Shown here piece after piece: positions 33,060 through 37,255 of a DNA stretch of 37,255 bases. This stretch comes from Alphaproteobacteria bacterium (lineage in GTDB: Bacteria > Pseudomonadota > Alphaproteobacteria > Rickettsiales > SXRF01), in NCBI GenBank assembly GCA_020049775.1, contig JAGVLO010000013.1, forward strand, positions 1 to 37,255, given 5' to 3'. Under the pieces are notes generated by a model. The model saw nothing but the letters and a program-made list of their open reading frames with translations. It did not search any database and was not told where the DNA came from. The position numbers and the translations under genes are program-made. Numbering within the stretch: position 1 is the first letter of the stretch; each line of letters begins with the position of its first letter.

Positions 33060-33677
33060 TTACTGGGGAATTGCGCCGCGCTTGGGATCATCCTTCAGGC
33101 GTACATAACTTACCACGCGCTGCACATAATTGGTGGTGCTGGCGACATTGGTTGCCGCTTCCAACTCATCCTGATTCTGGGCGATACCCATCAGATACAC
33201 CACCTGATTGACCGTCAGCACGGAATAGTTGAGCGAGCGGACATTCTTAGTGGCGAGCAAACGCACGCGTATCTGGTTGCTTATCCACACATCGCGCGAA
33301 TAATTGAGCAAACCGGCATTGTCGCTGCTCTGGACTTCGTTGATGACTTCCTTCACGCCATCCACCTGCCATGCAAGACGTACGGCTTCAATTTGTGAAT
33401 CCGGTTTGTCAACATTACCCGTCAGCAGCACGCGGCCTTCGACCACCTTGATTTCCACATTCTTCAGCAAGTCCTTGTCGGTCTGCTGGGCGTACAGGTT
33501 TTTAATCTTGACCAGTATGCTGGCATCATCCACCGCGTTGCCCACCGAGCGCTCCTGCGCTACCACCACTGCCGTTTCCGTACCCGCGCCAATGAGCAGC
33601 GGGATGCAACCGGAAAGCAGCACCGCACATGCGGCAGACATTACACCGTTACGGATTAGCCTGTAGGTATTCATCAT
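33060..33677 (-). CDS. Dual-BON-domain lipoprotein, DolP-like
   Basis: About 205 aa. The signal peptide ends in the lipobox LLSGC with Cys24, then RSVGNAVDD, a signature shared with E. coli DolP (YraP), and two BON domains at about 45-110 (VEGRVLLTGNV) and 120-185 (VNQVVYLMGIAQNQ). DolP sits in the outer membrane, binds anionic phospholipid and supports BAM activity. The frame is open to 33692, but ATG 33677 has GGAG nine bases upstream and no overlap with yraN. The neighbours yraN, rsmI and an LpoA-like gene mirror the E. coli yra locus, which strengthens the call. Confidence 0.87.
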   Translation of the reverse strand: MMNTYRLIRNGVMSAACAVLLSGCIPLLIGAGTETAVVVAQERSVGNAVDDASILVKIKNLYAQQTDKDLLKNVEIKVVEGRVLLTGNVDKPDSQIEAVRLAWQVDGVKEVINEVQSSDNAGLLNYSRDVWISNQIRVRLLATKNVRSLNYSVLTVNQVVYLMGIAQNQDELEAATNVASTTNYVQRVVSYVRLKDDPKRGAIPQ

Positions 33678-33679
33678 TT

Positions 33680-34060
33680 TTACGTTCTCCATGCATCAAC
33701 TATGTGTCTTGGCAACCGCCACGGCACCACCCATATAACATCGAAGCGTATATTACGTTCAGCAATATTGGCAAGTCCAGCGATTTTGCCCTGATGTGAA
33801 ATAAGCCCCTGCATGGCACGCATGATTTTTTGCTGCTTCCATGGCGCCACCGCATCATGGCAGGCTTCAAAGTTTTTGCGGGCCTTGACTTCAACCGCCA
33901 CCACATCACCGCCGCGCGCCGCCAGCAAATCAATTTCGCCTTGCGCATTACGGTAGCGCTCGGCAAGGATACGGTAACCCTTCAGGCGCAGATACCATGC
34001 CGCATATTTCTCGGCGGCTATGCCAAACCGGTAGGCTTTGTGTTTTTTATGCTCAGCCAT
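33680..34060 (-). CDS. yraN: UPF0102 / YraN-family putative nuclease
   Basis: A 126-aa protein with the restriction-endonuclease-like fold of YraN. The conserved metal motif is visible as GEIDLLAARGGDVVAVEVKAR (D..ExK), preceded by AEKYAAWYLRLKGYRIL. The cellular role is unknown, with suggested nuclease action on recombination intermediates. It starts inside the end of rsmI (8-base overlap) and ends three bases before the DolP-like start, so the three are one operon. Confidence 0.92.
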   Translation of the reverse strand: MAEHKKHKAYRFGIAAEKYAAWYLRLKGYRILAERYRNAQGEIDLLAARGGDVVAVEVKARKNFEACHDAVAPWKQQKIMRAMQGLISHQGKIAGLANIAERNIRFDVIWVVPWRLPRHIVDAWRT

Positions 34061-34922
34061 CGTCTTTCACCAATTTCAGTGCCAGCGTGTACACGTCTTT
34101 GCGCGGCCGGCCGCTTTGCTCCGCCACGATGCTGGCGGCTTCCTTGACACTATGGGTCGCAAGCAGCTTTGCAAGCGAATGCTCGATGTCGGTGTCGCTG
34201 GTCATTTCTTCCTGCGGCGGGCCAATCACCAGCACCACTTCGCCTTTTGGTTCACCCTCTTTTTCGTAAATAGCAGCAAGTTCTGAAAGCGTACCACGAC
34301 GCGCTTCTTCAAAAAGCTTGGTCAACTCACGCGTTACCGCCGCTTCGCGGTTACCTAGTTCCTGTGCCAGTAATGCAAGTGCTTCGGGTAACCTGCGCGC
34401 CGATTCAAACACCACCAATGTAGCAGGGACAGATTTGAGTTCGCGGATTGCCTTGCGGCAGGCTTCCTGCTTGGCGGGCAAAAATCCGGCAAAGAAAAAA
34501 CGGTCCGTCGGCAAGCCGGCAATACACAAAGCCGCCAGCACGCTAGAAGCACCGGGAAGCACACTGACGTAAACGCCCTCGTCCACCACTTCCTTCACCA
34601 GCTTGTAGCCAGGGTCAGAAATCAGCGGGGTGCCTGCGTCCGAGACCAGCGCCACGCGCTTTCCTTCCTTAAGCGCCTGCATAATGGCGGGCCTGCGCTG
34701 GCTGCCGTTATGGTCATTATAAGACAAGGTGGGGGCGTGTACGCCATAATGAGACAGAAGTTTGGCGCTAACGCGAGTATCCTCACACAGAATAAGTTCG
34801 GCCTGCGCCAATACGTCCAGCGCGCGCAGTGTGATATCGCGCAAATTACCAATCGGCGTGGCAACAATATACAAACCCGGTTGGATTTTTGGCGGCAGAA
34901 TTTGACTGGAGTCGGTTTTCAC
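34053..34922 (-). CDS. rsmI: 16S rRNA 2'-O-ribose C1402 methyltransferase RsmI
   Basis: A 289-aa tetrapyrrole-methylase-fold enzyme that methylates the ribose of C1402 in the decoding centre. Motifs: GLYIVATPIGNLRDITLRAL, LCEDTRVSAKLLSHYG, LSYNDHNGSQR, VALVSDAGTPLISDPGYKLV and LPGASSVLAAL. The start is GTG 34922, preceded by the AGGGAAG ribosome site; no upstream ATG is in frame nearby. It opens the operon rsmI-yraN-dolP-like-gshB and diverges from the LpoA-like gene with 39 bases for both promoters. Confidence 0.96.
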   Translation of the reverse strand: MKTDSSQILPPKIQPGLYIVATPIGNLRDITLRALDVLAQAELILCEDTRVSAKLLSHYGVHAPTLSYNDHNGSQRRPAIMQALKEGKRVALVSDAGTPLISDPGYKLVKEVVDEGVYVSVLPGASSVLAALCIAGLPTDRFFFAGFLPAKQEACRKAIRELKSVPATLVVFESARRLPEALALLAQELGNREAAVTRELTKLFEEARRGTLSELAAIYEKEGEPKGEVVLVIGPPQEEMTSDTDIEHSLAKLLATHSVKEAASIVAEQSGRPRKDVYTLALKLVKDDG

Positions 34923-34961
34923 AGTAGCTTCCCTAACATCATATCCGGGGGACTATAGCGC

Positions 34962-36233
34962 ATGAAATTCTCTTTGTCGAAATTGCCTGTTTTGGCCGCT
35001 CTTTTGCTGGCAACCGCCTGTACTGTGCCGCTACAAAACCCGCTTAGCACCGCCGAGCGCAAGCCCATGCAGCAGCAAGGACTGAGCGCCGTTGACAACC
35101 CCGCCATCAGCCGTGGCGCTATTGCCCCTAATACGCCTACCGTCAAGGTCGCGCTGCTGGTACCGTTATCAGGCGATTCGGTGGCCGTCGGCAACGCCAT
35201 GATGGATGCGGCGTTAATGGCGCTCAATGACAGTTACCTGACCGTACCCTCCGGCCATATACGCTCGCAGGTAATATTGATTCCAAAAGACACCGGCGCT
35301 TCCACGCTGGAAACCGAACTGGCCGCGCAAACGGCCATTGAACAGGGTGCGCAATTTATTATCGGGCCGCTATTCAGCCAGTCTGTGCGCGGTGTAGCGG
35401 GTAGAGCGCAGCCACACAATGTTAACGTGCTGAGCTTTTCAAATAACAAGGCGGTGGCAGGTAGTGGCGCGTATGTATTTGGCTTCCTGCCCGAACAACA
35501 GGTAGAGCGCATCGCCGAACATGCGTATTTGAACAAGCTTGACCGCGTCGCGGTACTCGCCCCCAATGACGTCTTTGGCCAGAAGGTAAAGGAACTGCTC
35601 AGCCAGAATTACGCGAAAAAAGGCGGCACCATTGCGCCTGCTGAACTTTATGCACCCTCGCCGGTGAATATCGAAGCCGCCGTGTCGCGCCTTGTGAACG
35701 CATATAACAACACACCAGAAGAGCGCCGTTTTCAAGCTATTTTCATTGCTGATGGCGGCTACCAGATGAAACGCATCATGGATGCTTTCAGGAAGCATAA
35801 GTTTGATTTAAGTAAGGTGAAGCTGCTGGGTACCGGCTTGTGGGATGATCCGGAAATTGCCGCCATGCCGGAACTTAACGGCGCATGGTTTCCCAGCTCG
35901 CCTCCGGAGGCCTATAAAACATTCGAAAACCATTTTATGGCTGTCTATGGTTATAAACCGGTGCGGCTTGCCAGCCTTGCCTATGACGCCGTCACCTTGG
36001 TTGCCAACCTGACCATGGCAGGGGTAGGTGAAGGGGTAAATACGGCCGCACTGGTAGATCCGCGCGGCTATAACGGGCCAGCTAACGGCCTCTACCGCCT
36101 GAATATGGACGGCACGTCAGAGCGCAAGCTGGCTATACTGGAAATCACGCCGCAAGGCTTTAAGGTGATTGAACCGGCAGCAATCGCCTTTAATAACCCG
36201 ACGACACCTTTGCACCCGATACCTAATCCGTAG
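34962..36233 (+). CDS. LpoA-like penicillin-binding protein activator (periplasmic-binding fold)
   Basis: A 423-aa lipoprotein. The signal peptide ends LLLATAC with Cys20. After a short linker comes a type I periplasmic-binding-protein fold of Peripla_BP_6 type: VKVALLVPLSGDSVAVGNAMMDAA, FIIGPLFSQSVRGVA, VLSFSNNKAVAGSGAYVFGFLP and VAVLAPNDVFGQKVKELL. Alphaproteobacterial proteins of this kind are the C-terminal domain equivalents of E. coli LpoA (YraM), which activates PBP1a; the TPR-like N-terminal half of LpoA is missing. Divergence from rsmI repeats the E. coli yraL/yraM arrangement. The stop overlaps hemW convergently by 11 bases. Confidence 0.87.
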   Translation: MKFSLSKLPVLAALLLATACTVPLQNPLSTAERKPMQQQGLSAVDNPAISRGAIAPNTPTVKVALLVPLSGDSVAVGNAMMDAALMALNDSYLTVPSGHIRSQVILIPKDTGASTLETELAAQTAIEQGAQFIIGPLFSQSVRGVAGRAQPHNVNVLSFSNNKAVAGSGAYVFGFLPEQQVERIAEHAYLNKLDRVAVLAPNDVFGQKVKELLSQNYAKKGGTIAPAELYAPSPVNIEAAVSRLVNAYNNTPEERRFQAIFIADGGYQMKRIMDAFRKHKFDLSKVKLLGTGLWDDPEIAAMPELNGAWFPSSPPEAYKTFENHFMAVYGYKPVRLASLAYDAVTLVANLTMAGVGEGVNTAALVDPRGYNGPANGLYRLNMDGTSERKLAILEITPQGFKVIEPAAIAFNNPTTPLHPIPNP

Positions 36234-37254
36234 CCACAGCTCTTAAATTCCTTATAGTGCTGTGGCTGGCCAGTAAATCTCCGGTCAGGCGGGTTAGCAC
36301 CAGCCTTCCGGCAAGGGTGGGCATGAGGCGCGAATCATCATCGGCAAGCAGCCCCTGCTGTACATAAAGTTTGTGTTTTTTATCGTTTATGTATGGCGCA
36401 AGCGGAAATCCGGCGCGGCGCTCGAATTCGCCGTAAGCAATGCCATCAGCCAGCCGCAACCCCATCATGATACGCTCTTCCGCCTCTTGCTGCCTGTTCA
36501 CCTCCTGCCATACTTCCAGCCCTTGCCCCTGCCGCTGAACCGCCTCCAGCCAGCGCTCAGGACTTTTGAGTGTCTGGGTTGCGATTCTTATATGTTCCCG
36601 CTGCGAGCCTACTGGCTCTCGCATGAAACTTGGCTCAAGGCTGACGCGGTCTACTGACCGCATAATATTTGCGGACTGACGGCTCTCGCAATCTGCTGAT
36701 TGCTCTATCGTTATCCTTCCATGCGCGCCGGGGCCGACGCCTATATAATCACCGCCTTGCCAATAGGTAAGGTTGTGGCGGCTTTCCTCACCGGGTACGG
36801 CGTAGTTGGATACTTCATAGGCACGAAGTCCTTTGTCAGCCAGCATGGATTCTGTCAGGCGGTAGAGTGCTTCCGATTCCACATCGTCCGGCAATGTGAA
36901 CCCGCCCTTGGCATAGGCATGGGCAAAGGCAGTATTTTCTTCAATGGTCAGCTGATAAAGCGATAAATGCCTACCTGCATATTTGAGTGCCTCGGTAAGC
37001 TCTTCCTCCCAAGCAGAAAGTGTTTGCGACGGGCGGGCATAAATCAGATCAAAACTGTAGCGGTCAAAAACATTGCGCGCATGGTCAAGGGCGGCCAGCG
37101 CTTCCTTGGCGCTGTGGCCACGCCCAAGAAATTTCAGTTCATTATCATTCAGTGACTGTACCCCTAGCGATACACGGTTGACACCGGCCTTTTTAAAGTC
37201 GGCAAAAGTGCCTGTTTCCACGGAGGTGGGGTTGGCTTCCAATGTAATTTCTAT
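36223..37254 (-). CDS. hemW: HemW heme chaperone (radical SAM family), N-terminus cut by the window
   Basis: C-terminal 343 aa of HemW (HemN-like), a radical SAM protein that inserts heme in respiratory enzymes. Visible blocks: ITLEANPTSVET, AGVNRVSLGVQSLNDNELKFLGRGHSA (in two parts), SFDLIYARPSQT, LYQLTIEENTAF, NYAVPGEESRHNLTYWQG and YIGVGPGAHGR. The CxxxCxxC cluster loop lies beyond the window. Between GAHGRI and TLKSPERWLEAVQ there are about 40 extra residues relative to usual HemW, built from short palindromes in the DNA (36600-36705). The frame continues without a stop, so the protein may still work. Confidence 0.92.
   Translation of the reverse strand: MEITLEANPTSVETGTFADFKKAGVNRVSLGVQSLNDNELKFLGRGHSAKEALAALDHARNVFDRYSFDLIYARPSQTLSAWEEELTEALKYAGRHLSLYQLTIEENTAFAHAYAKGGFTLPDDVESEALYRLTESMLADKGLRAYEVSNYAVPGEESRHNLTYWQGGDYIGVGPGAHGRITIEQSADCESRQSANIMRSVDRVSLEPSFMREPVGSQREHIRIATQTLKSPERWLEAVQRQGQGLEVWQEVNRQQEAEERIMMGLRLADGIAYGEFERRAGFPLAPYINDKKHKLYVQQGLLADDDSRLMPTLAGRLVLTRLTGDLLASHSTIRNLRAVATD
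36603..36703 (-). repeat. In-frame palindromic insertion within hemW
   Basis: Three short hairpins with similar cores lie within 100 bases: GAGCC-TACT-GGCTC (36605-36618), GCGGTC-TACT-GACCGC (36646-36661) and GCAATC-TGCT-GATTGC (36688-36703). GGCTCTCGCA occurs twice (36614-36623 and 36681-36690), and TTGCG (36669-36673)/CGCAA (36687-36691) adds another pairing. The segment encodes residues absent from ordinary HemW proteins. It resembles in style the Rickettsia palindromic elements that insert in genes in frame, though I cannot match it to any named one. Confidence 0.6.
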
Positions 37255-37255
37255 G

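Noticed and set aside
1-37255. CRISPR array
   Set aside because: No series of evenly spaced direct repeats was seen on either strand.

Overview
The window reads as a stretch of chromosome from an alphaproteobacterium of moderate GC, probably one near the Rickettsiales/Micavibrio side of the class. This is an inference from gene content: a transaldolase/DUF484/xerC block, a large-type NAD-glutamate dehydrogenase, secF-maoC-ribF-lspA-DUF3035, rsmI/yraN/dolP-like/gshB, and a lone VirB2-type pilin. I saw no CRISPR array, no rRNA and no complete insertion sequence.

Layout. 1-3661 (+): end of a transaldolase, DUF484 protein, small membrane protein, XerC and a Stealth sugar-phosphate transferase, tightly packed. 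3662-4430: accessory junction with a very GC-rich 66-codon gene carrying its own promoter, structured leader and 3' hairpins, then tRNA-Arg(CCG) and an exact 23-bp duplication of the tRNA 3' end. 4433-9123: an orphan 355-aa protein, then on the minus strand a UbiA-family transferase, a methyltransferase, a GGCT-like protein and an orphan membrane protein. 9124-12818: AT-rich accessory segment with a structured intergenic region, an arylsulfotransferase-like membrane protein, two small membrane proteins and a VirB2 pilin with a strong terminator. 12835-25068: PEBP protein (-), then a housekeeping run (+) of nfuA, secF, maoC, ribF, lspA, a DUF3035 lipoprotein, pgi, mutL, a WecA-like transferase, purH and a GT-C glycosyltransferase. 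25087-31274 (-): AAA ATPase translationally coupled to the NAD-glutamate dehydrogenase. 31336-37254: cysQ (+), gshB/dolP-like/yraN/rsmI (-), an LpoA-like lipoprotein (+) and truncated hemW (-).

Themes. Envelope biogenesis is heavily represented: SecF, LspA, DUF3035, DolP-like, LpoA-like, Stealth, WecA-like, the UbiA-like transferase and the AftB-like GT-C enzyme. The last two resemble the two ends of a polyprenyl-phosphate-arabinose pathway. The strongest candidates for something undescribed are the foreign GC-rich cassette with its SD-sequestering leader (3680-4060), the tRNA-end duplication beside it, the in-frame palindromic insertion in hemW, and the VirB2 upstream palindrome. Several starts are my choice over longer open frames, and the reasons are given in each entry.
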